From Azotimanducus chitobiosivorans (GTDB lineage Bacteria; Pseudomonadota; Gammaproteobacteria; Pseudomonadales; Azotimanducaceae), in NCBI GenBank assembly GCA_965200235.1, contig OZ241339.1, positions 2,480,001 through 2,544,000 of the forward strand: a stretch of DNA of 64,000 nt, written 5' to 3'. The position numbers and the translations under genes were made by a program. Positions 52,900 through 61,726 of the stretch are shown here, in pieces. Numbering within the stretch: position 1 is the stretch's first letter; each line of letters opens with the position of its first letter. Below the pieces are notes generated by a model, which worked only from the letters and a program-made list of their open reading frames with translations, ran no database searches and had not been told where the DNA came from.

Positions 52900-54192
52900 T
52901 CAGCGGCTCGGCAGCTTGGTGCCGTAGTCAGGCCGCGCTTCGATGCGTCGCATCGACTCGTGCGGGTCGCATTGGATCGAACGCGCGTCGAACGCTGACG
53001 CCAAGTTCGCATAGACCGACCACGCCTCGTCCGGGGAATCCTTCTCAAGTGATCGCGCCAGCCCGCAGCGCGCCGCGACGTTTCCCGGGTCGATCGCTGC
53101 CACCTCGCGCAGCGCGTCGATCCGTGCGGCGCCTTCGAGAAACCCCTCGGCGTACACCCGCCGGTGCTCCGGCGACCTTAGATGATCGGGATAGGCTTCT
53201 AGGACGGCCCCGAGCCGCCTGGCCGCCTCGCGCTCCTCTTCGCCACCGCCGCCACCCCACCCACCCAACATGAAGGGCCGGTCAGAGATCAGGCGTATGG
53301 TCCTCTCCAGCGGACGCAGAATGTCGCCCGGCAAGGGCGCGCCTACGTCTGCGGACTCCGCCGCGAGCCGCTCGAACGCATTCGTACACAGCGACTCAAG
53401 GTTGAGGGCTAGCATCGCCTCGTCGCAGAGCAGATCCAGCGCCGCCTCTCGGCGCTCGAAGTCGAGACTGTCGAGCCCGAGATCATGGCGCACCCGCACG
53501 CGAATCGCCTCGGCCGCCTCGCGCTCTCCCGCGTCCAATGCGGTGGTGTAGATCTCCGCCGCAGCATCTACTTTCGCGCCGGGGTACCTGGCTGTTCGGT
53601 ACCCGGTGTTCCAATGGCGCAGCAGCGTCTCGATATCCACCTCGGCGCCTCCGAAGCGGACCCGCCAAGACAAGAGCGTCAGACCAATGTCGTTTTCAGG
53701 GTCTATCTCCAATGACCGCAACAGCAGAGCATTGGACTCGTCCCTGTCTTGCGTGCAGACAGATCGAATCTGCAACGCGCGCGCGCTGTCCTCTGGCAAC
53801 GACTCCGCGAGCGGCAACGCCTCGCTGCAGTAGTCTCTGTCCTCGTCGGATATGGTCTGCATAAGCGCGAGGCGTTCCTCCACAGTGGGGTCCGGCAGTT
53901 GGGCAAGCATCTTGCCCAGCCTCTCGCAAGCATCCTCCGCGCGGCGATAGCCTTCCGCCAACCGCGCATCAAACTCCGCGTTGCTGAGCAGGTTCGGCAC
54001 TGACGCCGCATACTCGTAGGGAGCATCTCTACACTCTCGATAGTAGTCGGTGGAAAGGTCGGCGCAAAGCGGCGCGCACAGCAGGAGGGCGAGCAAGCAA
54101 GATGACGCCCGACACGACTCAGCAGAGCCAAGCTGCGTATGGCGTTTCACGCGAATTATTTGGATATTCATTTCAGGCACCCCGATTGCCAC
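52900..54192 (-). CDS. Secreted TPR-like paralog, copy 2
   Basis: A 430-residue paralog of the genes at 51340 and 55686. Signal peptide: SSCLLALLLCAPLCA. It shares with copy 3 long identical stretches from RVYAEGFLEGAARIDALREV onward, but differs in the middle (RREAALDLLCDEAML, RPFMLGGWGGG). The protein ends early at LPSR: relative to copy 3, a small deletion near 52900 changes the frame and removes the last ten residues. The start overlaps the upstream JAB-like gene by 25 bp, which suggests translational coupling. Confidence 0.75.
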   Translation of the reverse strand: MAIGVPEMNIQIIRVKRHTQLGSAESCRASSCLLALLLCAPLCADLSTDYYRECRDAPYEYAASVPNLLSNAEFDARLAEGYRRAEDACERLGKMLAQLPDPTVEERLALMQTISDEDRDYCSEALPLAESLPEDSARALQIRSVCTQDRDESNALLLRSLEIDPENDIGLTLLSWRVRFGGAEVDIETLLRHWNTGYRTARYPGAKVDAAAEIYTTALDAGEREAAEAIRVRVRHDLGLDSLDFERREAALDLLCDEAMLALNLESLCTNAFERLAAESADVGAPLPGDILRPLERTIRLISDRPFMLGGWGGGGGEEEREAARRLGAVLEAYPDHLRSPEHRRVYAEGFLEGAARIDALREVAAIDPGNVAARCGLARSLEKDSPDEAWSVYANLASAFDARSIQCDPHESMRRIEARPDYGTKLPSR

Positions 54193-55463
54193 CAGCGACC
54201 GTAATTGTTCTCCCTGTAGACCTTGACGCAGTTCCGCTGCGGCACGACCAAGTAAAGCGGACGCCTGTTACCCATCGCCCAGTACGCGTCGGTCGGGCTG
54301 AAGTTCACACCCGCCTTGTTCAGGTCATTGACTTGCATTTCACTCATGATTTTATGCTTAGACTTGGGGCCACACTGCACGCCCTCGTCCCGCTCCCAGA
54401 CAAAATGCGGATGCGAGTGTCCGCCGCCGCCGACACCCGTCTTCAGGTTAAGGATGCAGACATCGCCCTTTTCGGAGTTCTCCACGGAATTGGTCGGATA
54501 ATCCTTGTAGAGATACCTCGACCCGTTCGAAATCCTTGGACTCTGGACCGTCACCACACCGTTCACGCAATCGTACGACTCGCCCTGCTCCCATGGCTCC
54601 TTCGGTATCGTCAGCAGGCTTGCCTTCGCCGCCGCATCGTACGCCTTCTGCGTGCACGGCTTCGCGCAGTTGCCGTCGCCGTCCGGGTCCTCGTACCCGT
54701 CCAGGCAGCGGCACGCGCCGTTCAAGCAGGCACTCTTCGCGCCGCAGACCACGCCCGCACAGGGGTCGCGAACACACTCGCGCACGACATCCGGATCGGC
54801 AAATCTACCGATGACTCGCCTAGTCATACGATATCCGTGGTTGCACCGGCATTCGCCACCCACGCAGCGCCCGTTCTGCGGGCACGAGACGCCTTCGCAG
54901 GGGTCCCGGTTGCATTCACCCGGCGTTGACGACTCGCCGCGCTCGCACGCCTCGCAGGCGGTGCCACCAGCATTCGGCACTTCACCTTCGCCGCAGGCCC
55001 GGCACGGCTGACGACCGCCGCCAACCTCGTCCGCACCGCACTGGTAGCCGCATTCCGCCTTGCCGTTGGATGCCTGGCACCGCATGCCGTCCGCACATGT
55101 GCCGCAGGGCTCGAACAGTTCAGTGAGGTTGATGCAATAGATGATCACGAACCCGCCGTAGTAGTCGAACACGGGCACGCGACCAATGATGAAGCACAGC
55201 CACACCTCCGGCTTCAGCGCGCCCAAGGCACCGGCCAGCGCGTCAGGCACCTGCCTCAGGTCCGATTCCCAAGCGCACTTGGCGCTTCCGTTGTGCTTCA
55301 CCAGCTTCGCCCCGGGCGGGCAGGTCGGGTTCGCGAGCGACGACGAAGGCAGCGGTGCCGACACCGCCGCAGAAAAGTCAACCTTCGGAGACTGCGCAGC
55401 GCCGACCTGCGCGAAACCCTCCCCGACCTGCAGGGCCGACCAAGCCAGCAAAGCAGCGAACAC
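54168..55463 (-). CDS. Secreted Cys-rich EGF-like protein with C-terminal JAB/MPN-like domain
   Basis: A 431-residue protein. Residues 1-20 form a signal-like segment from a GTG start; residues about 86-112 are hydrophobic and may span a membrane. Two EGF-like modules follow: Cys at 184, 189, 194, 200, 205, 207 and at 230, 235, 240, 246, 251, 253, each ending in C-R-C-x-x-G-Y. The C-terminal domain has GGGGHSHPHF (His349, His351) and S-P-T-D (389-392) followed by a strand YLVVPQRNCVKVY, which fits the JAMM metal pattern HxHP...SxxD of JAB/MPN domains such as DUF4329 and polymorphic-toxin JABs. The upstream Glu ligand is not evident. The role as effector or peptidase is inference. Confidence 0.65.
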   Translation of the reverse strand: MFAALLAWSALQVGEGFAQVGAAQSPKVDFSAAVSAPLPSSSLANPTCPPGAKLVKHNGSAKCAWESDLRQVPDALAGALGALKPEVWLCFIIGRVPVFDYYGGFVIIYCINLTELFEPCGTCADGMRCQASNGKAECGYQCGADEVGGGRQPCRACGEGEVPNAGGTACEACERGESSTPGECNRDPCEGVSCPQNGRCVGGECRCNHGYRMTRRVIGRFADPDVVRECVRDPCAGVVCGAKSACLNGACRCLDGYEDPDGDGNCAKPCTQKAYDAAAKASLLTIPKEPWEQGESYDCVNGVVTVQSPRISNGSRYLYKDYPTNSVENSEKGDVCILNLKTGVGGGGHSHPHFVWERDEGVQCGPKSKHKIMSEMQVNDLNKAGVNFSPTDAYWAMGNRRPLYLVVPQRNCVKVYRENNYGRWWQSGCLK

Positions 55464-55685
55464 GACTTTCGCGGCGGGTCTCTCGCGGAACTTCGGAACC
55501 TACATGTCACACATGGATGGAACGGAGAGCAGACGGTGCAACCTTACCACTGCGCGAACGGTCTTGCCAAGCGCATTCTGTCCGAAACATGCCGGCTGCG
55601 ACGGAGATCCGGGGCCTTCCCCGCACTGTGGCACGCGGTTCGCCCCAGCAAGATACCATCGGGCGTGGATTGGCAGTCGGAAACG

Positions 55686-57020
55686 CTACGGACTATGAAT
55701 GATCACCTCAATGTCACAGCACTGCAGCTTCGTGCCATGCTCAGCCCACTCTTCGATGCGCCGCATCGACTCGTGCGGGTCGCATTGGATCGAACGCGCG
55801 TCGAACGCTGACGCCAAGTTCGCATAGACCGACCACGCCTCGTCCGGGGAGTCCCGCTCTAGTGACCGCGCCAGCCCGCAGTGCGCCGCGACGTTTCCCG
55901 GGTCGGTCGCCACCACTTCGCGCAGCGCCTCGGTGCGCACGGCACCTTCGAGAAACCCCTCGGCATACACCCGTCGGTGCTCCGGCGACCTCAGATGATC
56001 GGGATAGGTGCTGAGGACTGTCCCTAGCCGCCTGACCGCCTCGCGCTCCTCTTCGCCGCCGCCGCCACCCCAACCCAACCCCAACCTAGGGGTTTGTCGC
56101 TCGGAGATCAGGTGTATGGCGCTCTCCAGCGGACGCAGGATGTCGACTGGCAAGGGCGCGCCTACGTCTGCGGACTCCGCTGCAAGCCGCTCGAACGCGC
56201 CGGTACACAGCGACTCAAAGTTGAGGACCAGCATCGCCTCGTCGCAAACCAGCTCCAGCGCCGCCTCGCGATGCTCGAAGTCGAGACTGTCGAGCCCGAG
56301 ATCATGGCGCACCCGCACGCGAATCGCCTCGGCCGTCTCGCGCTTCCCCGCCTCCAACGCGGTGGTGTAGATCAGCGCGGCAGCACTTGCTTTCTCGTGG
56401 GGGGTTTGGGCGACGGTCTCGTAGTCCGTGTTCCAGTGGCGAAGCAGTGTCTTGGAGTCCACCACGTTGAACGAGCTTTCCCAGAACAAGGACTGAAGGC
56501 CGGAACGATGTCGCGGATGATGCGGGTCGGCCTCTAAGGAGCGCAGCAGCAGGGCAAGGGATTCCTCACCCTCAGCGTCGTACACTGAACGGATCAGTAG
56601 AGCGTCAGCATTGTCCTCCGGTAGCGCGTTCGCAAGTCGCATGACTTCAGTGCGATAGTCCTCCACATCCTCTCCGATCCATGAGCGGGCTTTCACCAAC
56701 GCTAGGCGTTCCTCAAGAGTGGGACCTGTCAATGCGGCGAGCCGGTCAATGAATGCGGCGCAGGAAACTTTGGCGCGGTCACGTCCTTCCCAGAGCCTTT
56801 CGTTGAATTCCGCCCGGGTGATAAGGCTCGGCACGGATGCAGCATAATTGTAAGACGCATGTGCGCAAGCCCTGTAGTATTCCGCAGAGGGATCTGCACG
56901 GACCGGACCGCACAACAGCATCGCCAGAACTCCACAAAGCAAAGCCCTCGCGTCAAAGTTTTTCCGCAAAACCGGATGCTGATCGGTGACAAGGATGCTT
57001 GCAGCCATCGCAAGTGCCAC
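55686..57020 (-). CDS. Secreted TPR-like paralog, copy 1
   Basis: A 444-residue member of the three-gene family. The signal is ALLCGVLAMLLCGPVRA before DPSAEYYR. The N-terminal half is diverged from copies 2 and 3, while from about EAIRVRVRHDLGLDSLDFEH to the C-terminus it is nearly identical to copy 3, and it keeps the full tail ending IIHSP. This mosaic suggests gene conversion. It is separated by 222 bp from the JAB-like gene downstream and so might belong to an older version of the same cassette. Function unknown. Confidence 0.75.
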   Translation of the reverse strand: MALAMAASILVTDQHPVLRKNFDARALLCGVLAMLLCGPVRADPSAEYYRACAHASYNYAASVPSLITRAEFNERLWEGRDRAKVSCAAFIDRLAALTGPTLEERLALVKARSWIGEDVEDYRTEVMRLANALPEDNADALLIRSVYDAEGEESLALLLRSLEADPHHPRHRSGLQSLFWESSFNVVDSKTLLRHWNTDYETVAQTPHEKASAAALIYTTALEAGKRETAEAIRVRVRHDLGLDSLDFEHREAALELVCDEAMLVLNFESLCTGAFERLAAESADVGAPLPVDILRPLESAIHLISERQTPRLGLGWGGGGGEEEREAVRRLGTVLSTYPDHLRSPEHRRVYAEGFLEGAVRTEALREVVATDPGNVAAHCGLARSLERDSPDEAWSVYANLASAFDARSIQCDPHESMRRIEEWAEHGTKLQCCDIEVIIHSP

Positions 57021-57203
57021 ACAGAATCACGAAAGTGACTAATTCTAACCCGCAATGGGAGGCTAGAATTGTGAACTCATTGCACGACACGAAATATGTC
57101 ATCCCTGCATTTCTTGGTCGCCTTGCCTGCTGGCTTGCGTGTGTCTTCTCGCGACGAGCACGGTGCTATTCTCCGTGTGCACACGATTGAAGAAGGCTGA
57201 GTC

Positions 57204-57476
57204 GTGAATCCGCGCATCGAGATGACCTATCGAGAGCGCCGCATCGTCTGCGAAGTCACCGACAAGGGCGAACTCGACCTGTGGCTCGATGGTTCGCTTC
57301 GCAAGCGACGGTCAATATCTCTAGGCGGACGCGCCTACGTATGGACGAATGTCGAACTCGAATGGGAGATGCACCACCTGATCGAAGGCAAGTTCGATCA
57401 CGAGGCGGAGGGCTTGTCGCTCTATATCAAGGGCGAGCTTGTAAAACGGATAGCCGCTACGCCTGCTCAGCAATGA
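57204..57476 (+). CDS. Hypothetical small protein
   Basis: A 90-residue protein from a GTG start with a purine-rich site (AGAAGGCTGAG) upstream. It is charged and beta-like (ERRIVCEVTDKGELDLWLDGSLRKRR), with no signal peptide. It converges on rplI, overlapping its 3' end by 20 bp. No family is recognised. Codon pattern looks native, so I keep it. Confidence 0.5.
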   Translation: MNPRIEMTYRERRIVCEVTDKGELDLWLDGSLRKRRSISLGGRAYVWTNVELEWEMHHLIEGKFDHEAEGLSLYIKGELVKRIAATPAQQ

Positions 57477-57909
57477 TGACGACACGGATATCCGCGCTGA
57501 CCTCGGGATGCAGCACAAGGCGGACATTAAATTCGCCCGGTTCTCGGAGGTTGCCTTCCGGCATATCCACTTCCTGACGCTCAACCTCGTGGCCGATGCG
57601 GGCGAGCTCAGCCGAAATCTCGCGCGCGCCGATTGACCCGTAGAGGCGCCCTTCTTCGGTCGTGCGCCCAGAAATAGTGATCTCAACACCGGACAATTCC
57701 TCGCCGCGAGCGTGCGCCGCAACGAGCCGATCTGAGTCAGCCTTGAGAATTTCTGCCCTGCGGCTCTCAAAATGCGCCCGATTTTCGGCGGTGGCGCGCA
57801 CGGCCTTGCCTTTCGGCAACAAGAAATTTCTCGCGTAGCCGTTCTTGACTTCGACCTCGTCGCCGATGGCGCCCGATGTTCCCACGCGTTCTAGCAGTAT
57901 GACTTTCAC
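57457..57909 (-). CDS. rplI: 50S ribosomal protein L9
   Basis: A 150-residue L9. The N-terminal rRNA-binding domain is intact (MKVILLERVGTSGAIGDEVEVKNGYARNFLLPKGKA), followed by the connecting helix and the C-terminal domain (GSIGAREISAEL, VRLVLHPEVSADI). It follows rpsR by 9 bp, in the usual rpsF-rpsR-rplI order. Confidence 0.97.
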   Translation of the reverse strand: MKVILLERVGTSGAIGDEVEVKNGYARNFLLPKGKAVRATAENRAHFESRRAEILKADSDRLVAAHARGEELSGVEITISGRTTEEGRLYGSIGAREISAELARIGHEVERQEVDMPEGNLREPGEFNVRLVLHPEVSADIRVVIIAEQA

Positions 57910-57918
57910 GTTACGCCC

Positions 57919-58146
57919 CTATTGATGCCGGTCGGTGTAGGGCAGCAGCGCGAGATAGCGCGCGCGCTTGACAGCGGTCGCAAGCTGCCGCTGATACTTG
58001 GCTTTGGTGCCGGATATTCTGCTCGGTACGATCTTCCCTGTCTCGCTCACATATTCCTTGAGGATGTCGAGATCCTTATAGTCGATTTCCTTGATGCCTT
58101 CGGCGGTGAAGCGACAGAATTTTCTGCGTTTGAATTGTCTGGCCAT
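57919..58146 (-). CDS. rpsR: 30S ribosomal protein S18
   Basis: A 75-residue S18 with FKRRKFCRFTAEGIKEIDYKD and PSRISGTKAKYQRQLATAVKRAR, which contact 16S rRNA and S6. Located between rpsF and rplI. No priB lies between rpsF and rpsR, unlike in enteric bacteria. Confidence 0.97.
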   Translation of the reverse strand: MARQFKRRKFCRFTAEGIKEIDYKDLDILKEYVSETGKIVPSRISGTKAKYQRQLATAVKRARYLALLPYTDRHQ

Positions 58147-58170
58147 GGTCTTGTGGTCCTCTGCTTATGC

Positions 58171-58620
58171 TTATTCCGCTGTGTCGTCTTGTTCGGGTGC
58201 GCTTTGCGCCTCGGCGCTCGCGTCACTTTCATCGCTATCCGATTCCGGATCGCGCACGAACAATTCTTCATCGCGTACACGCTCGCGCTCGCGCTCCTTC
58301 AGTTCTTCCGCATAGATCTTCGACATCTCGGTGATCGGGCCTCGCCGGCGAATAATCAAGTGACGGATCACCGCGTCGTTGAATTTGAGCGCGGACTGGA
58401 ACTCTTGGTAGATGCCTTGTGTAATCTCAACGTTCATCAGCACATAGTGCGCTTTGTGAATCTTGTTGATGGGATAGGCGAGCTGATGGCGCCCCCAATC
58501 CTCAAGCCGATGCACCCGCCCTTCTTCGCGCTCGGCAAGCGCCTTGTAGCGCTCCATCATGCCTGGCACCTGATCCGATTGATTCGGATGCACAAGCATC
58601 ACCACTTCGTAATGTCTCAT
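58171..58620 (-). CDS. rpsF: 30S ribosomal protein S6
   Basis: A 149-residue S6. The core is MRHYEVVMLVHPNQSDQVPGM, HRLEDWGRHQLAYPINKIHKAHYV and a long acidic C-terminal tail (ESDSDESDASAEAQSAPE), the region glutamylated by RimK in E. coli. A strong ribosome-binding site (GGAAGGAGATA) precedes the ATG. It is the first gene of the ribosomal operon. Confidence 0.97.
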   Translation of the reverse strand: MRHYEVVMLVHPNQSDQVPGMMERYKALAEREEGRVHRLEDWGRHQLAYPINKIHKAHYVLMNVEITQGIYQEFQSALKFNDAVIRHLIIRRRGPITEMSKIYAEELKERERERVRDEELFVRDPESDSDESDASAEAQSAPEQDDTAE

Positions 58621-58808
58621 AAGTATCTCCTTCCGGTGTCGCCGCCTCCGGCGCGTTCAATCGGCCGTGAGGCAAGGAGTGATGTGGAAAAGGCGCGATT
58701 GTACGCGCACTTCGTGAGCATGTCATGGTTCGATAAGCGAAAATCAAGGTGTCAGGTGCAATTTATGATTTAATGCGCGCCTTCGCGGCTGTTGGATCAC
58801 CGCGCAGC

Positions 58809-58895
58809 GCCGAAGTGGTGGAATTGGTAGACACGCTACCTTGAGGGGGTAGTGGGCAAGCGCCCGTGGAGGTTCGAGTCCTCTCTTCGGCACCA
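58809..58895 (+). tRNA. tRNA-Leu (GAG)
   Basis: An 87-nt class II tRNA with encoded CCA. The acceptor stem GCCGAAG pairs with CTTCGGC, the anticodon arm has CTTGAGG (anticodon GAG), and the long variable arm GTGGGCAAGCGCCC is typical of leucine tRNAs. It is divergent from the ribosomal operon and lies about 110 bp upstream of the HipB-like gene. Confidence 0.96.
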
Positions 58896-59008
58896 TGTCC
58901 TGCGATGTGAAGCAGTCAAGCGCTCTGGTGGCGACCTCTATGTCCATGTCCGCAGGCATATCTGCAGGCAAGGCAGAATGCGCATTATAATTTTCTTTTT
59001 GAGATCAA

Positions 59009-59350
59009 TTGGTCGCTTCAGTGTCCACATCAAGTGCGAAAAAGCGTCGATCCGCGATTGTGTTTCCCGGCGATAGACGTTTGCTGGAGAACCTTGGAGA
59101 CAACATCAAGCTGGCACGCAAGCGCAGAGGCTACACTCAAGTCGTGATATCCGAGCGTACAGGCTTGAGTCGCGTCACGATTCGTAAGATCGAAAAAGGC
59201 GACTCGGGCGTTTCCATCGGCCACTATCTTGCGGTGCTCAGCGTCCTCGGTCTTGCAGAAGACCTTGCCAAAGTCGCACTTGACGACACACTCGGCAGGA
59301 AGCTGCAAGACATCAAATTGATGAGCAAGAAATCGGGGCAGGACTCATGA
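59009..59350 (+). CDS. HipB-like HTH antitoxin
   Basis: A protein of about 109-113 residues with an Xre-type helix-turn-helix (NIKLARKRRGYTQVVISERTGLSRVTIRKIEKG). It resembles antitoxins paired with HipA kinases. The TTG at 59009 opens the frame; a GTG four codons later (59021) may be the real start. The stop overlaps the HipA start as ATGA, so the two are coupled. It would bind its own promoter; with the toxin broken it may remain as a regulator only. Confidence 0.75.
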   Translation: MVASVSTSSAKKRRSAIVFPGDRRLLENLGDNIKLARKRRGYTQVVISERTGLSRVTIRKIEKGDSGVSIGHYLAVLSVLGLAEDLAKVALDDTLGRKLQDIKLMSKKSGQDS

Positions 59351-60595
59351 GTTCGGAGGTCTTCGTGTTTGCGGATTGGGAGGCGTTCGAGAAGCCCATC
59401 CTTGTCGGGACGCTTCGCGCCTCAAGCGTCCGCCGCAAAGAACATTTTAGTTTTAGCTATCACATTGACTGGCTACGTTGCCCGCATGCGCAGCAAATCG
59501 ACCCAGCGCTCGCCCTCTATTCCGGCGAGCAGCATGGCGATGACAACAAGAATTTTCGGGTGTTCTTGGACTCGTGTCCAGATCGTTGGGGTCGCTTGCT
59601 GATGAAACGGCGCGAGGCGCTTCGTGCGCGCAAGCAACAGCGCCGTCCGCGAATTTGAGCGAGATGCACTATTTGCTCGGTGTCCACGATACGCATCGAG
59701 CAGGCGCGCTGAGGTTCAAACGCGAACTCGACGGACATTTTCTGGACGACGATGCGCACCTTGCCGCCCCGCCTGTCACATCCTTAAGAGAGCTTGCGTA
59801 TGCGACAAAGCAGGTGGAAGGCAACGCCGATGGCGATGACCCTGACTACGCGCAATGGCTGAATATGCTGATCGCTCCGGGCGCTTCGTTGGGCGGCGCA
59901 CGGCCCAAAGGCAGCGTGACCGATGCGCATGGGCAGCTATGGATCGCAGAGTTCCCGAGTCAACTCGATGATTACGATATCGCGGCTTGGGAATACGTGG
60001 CGCACAAGCTCGCGCTTGATGCCGGCGTCGAAATGGCGGAGTGCCGGATAGCGAAATTCGACAGCCACTACCACACGTTCCTGACCAAACGATTCGATCG
60101 AGCATCTGTTCGAAAACGGCCAATTCGGATTCACTTCGCATCAGCGATGGCCCAATTCGGCTACTACGATGGTGAATACGAGGCAAGCTATCTTGAGATT
60201 GCGCAATTCCTGACGCTGCAAGGCGCGAACACAAAAGCCGACCTTGCACAACTGTGGCGCCGAATCGTGTTCTACATCGCCATTTCAAACACAGACGACC
60301 ATCTTCGCAACCACGGATTCATTCACACCCAGCATGGATGGCGCTTGGCGCCAGCCTTTGATCTGAACCCCGTCACGCCTGCGAGTCGCTTGCATCTCAA
60401 CATCACGGACAGCGACAACAGGCTTGACTATGACCTCGCCGTGGACATCATCGATATTTTCAACTTGACCGTCCGCAGGCGCTGCGAATCAAAAGCGAAG
60501 TGCTCGCGGGTGTCAGCAGATGGAGATCAGTCGCCAGCGCCGTCGGGCTGAGCCGTGGTGAGCAACAGATGATGGAGGATGCCTTTCGTGTGTAG
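59347..60595 (+). pseudogene. HipA-family serine/threonine kinase toxin, two frameshifts
   Basis: The N-terminal part (59347-59640) is an N-subdomain with DRWGRLLMKRREALRARK; it stops at a TGA after QRRPRI. A one-base gain in the AATTT stretch would continue it as LSEMHYLLGVHDTHRAGALRF in the frame used from about 59650. That frame carries the kinase core (LIAPGASLGGARPKGS, RIVFYIAISNTDDHLRNHGF, APAFDLNPV). A second break near 60470 moves the end (ALRIKSEVLAGVSRWR) to another frame with its stop at 60593-60595. Both breaks are single-base. Other HipA proteins of this kind are continuous, so this copy is probably dead. Confidence 0.75.
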
Positions 60596-60608
60596 CTCGA
60601 AGTCGTTG

Positions 60609-61622
60609 CTACGGATCCCCGAGCCTCAAGAGCTGCTTGCCCCGGTTCTGCCCGGTGAAGAGACGATTCAAGGTATCCGGAATGTTCTCAAACCCCTCCT
60701 GCACATCGACTTGATAGACAAGTTCACCACTTTGCACCCAAGCGGTGAGTTCTTCGGCGGCTTTGGCGAAGCGATCAAAGTAGTCGATAACGATGAAGCC
60801 TTCCATGCGTGAGCGCGTGATCACGAGATTCATGAGGTTGCTCGGCCCCGGCACAGGCGAAGTCGCGTTGTAGCTTGATATTCCCCCACAGAGCACGACC
60901 CGCGCACGGAGATTGATGTGATTGAGCGCGGCTTCAAGAATGTCGCCACCGACGTTGTCAAAAAAGATGTCAACCTTGTTGGGGCAGAGTTCGGCGATAC
61001 GTGCGTCCACATCTTCCGACTTGTAGTCGATCGCCACGTCGAACTTGGCTTCCTCTGTAAGCCAAGCGCACTTCTCCGCACCACCAGCGATGCCGATCAC
61101 GCGGCAGCCCTTGATGCGACCGATTTGACCCGCGACCGAGCCTGTGGCACCCGCTGCGCCGGAGACCAGGAGCGTCTCACCGCGTTCAGGCTTGCCGAGG
61201 TCGAGCATCCCCCAATAGGCTGTCTGTCCGGTGGTGCCGAGCACTGAGAGGGCCATCGCGGGGTCTGCGCCTTCCGGGAGCTTGGTCAGCATCGAGAAGC
61301 CGCCGGGCTGCGCGACAAAATAATCTTCCCAACCGCCGAGCGTTTGCACGAGGTCGCCGCTCGCATAGTCGGGATGCTTCGACTCGGCGACTTGACCGAT
61401 GACACCTGCGCGCATGGGTTCGCCGATTTGCACGGGCGGCAAGTAGCTCTCCCGATCTTCCATCCATCCGCGCTGCGTTGGGTCGAAGGAGAAATAGCGA
61501 TTACGCACCAGCACTTCGCCATCGCTGACCGCAGGAATGGGCGATTCGCGATATTCGAAATTCTCTCGCCCCACCGCGCCAAAAGGACGCTTGGCGAGCA
61601 GCCATTGGCGATTTACGTTCAT
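60609..61622 (-). CDS. NADP-dependent medium-chain reductase (CurA/alkenal reductase-like)
   Basis: A 337-residue zinc-independent MDR protein. It has the N-terminal RQWLLAKRPFG, FSFDPTQRGWM, the Rossmann motif VSGAAGATGSVAGQIGR, and VDIFFDNVGGDILEAAL. This is the 2-alkenal/prostaglandin reductase group, which reduces C=C bonds of enones and similar compounds. It converges on the HipA pseudogene 13 bp away. The substrate is unknown. Confidence 0.88.
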   Translation of the reverse strand: MNVNRQWLLAKRPFGAVGRENFEYRESPIPAVSDGEVLVRNRYFSFDPTQRGWMEDRESYLPPVQIGEPMRAGVIGQVAESKHPDYASGDLVQTLGGWEDYFVAQPGGFSMLTKLPEGADPAMALSVLGTTGQTAYWGMLDLGKPERGETLLVSGAAGATGSVAGQIGRIKGCRVIGIAGGAEKCAWLTEEAKFDVAIDYKSEDVDARIAELCPNKVDIFFDNVGGDILEAALNHINLRARVVLCGGISSYNATSPVPGPSNLMNLVITRSRMEGFIVIDYFDRFAKAAEELTAWVQSGELVYQVDVQEGFENIPDTLNRLFTGQNRGKQLLRLGDP

Positions 61623-61726
61623 GGAAATTCCCTGATGTTGTGTCGGAAAGCCGCGACTATAGCGCAGCTTCCCTGCATTCAGAACAAATCAAAGGGACGT
61701 GTGCAGTCCGCTCATCGAATGACCGC

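Noticed and set aside
55293..55811. Plus-strand frames opposite the JAB-like gene and paralog 1, ending VALDRTRVER
   Set aside because: Antisense of the duplicated paralog end; the shared tail is explained by the duplication.
51340..57020. Treating the secreted cassette as a known CDI or Rhs system
   Set aside because: There is no two-partner secretion gene, no Rhs/YD repeats and no VENN-type motif; only the layout is similar.
58809..58895. tRNA-Leu as attachment site of an integrated element carrying the HipBA module
   Set aside because: I found no repeat of the tRNA 3' end nearby and no integrase gene.
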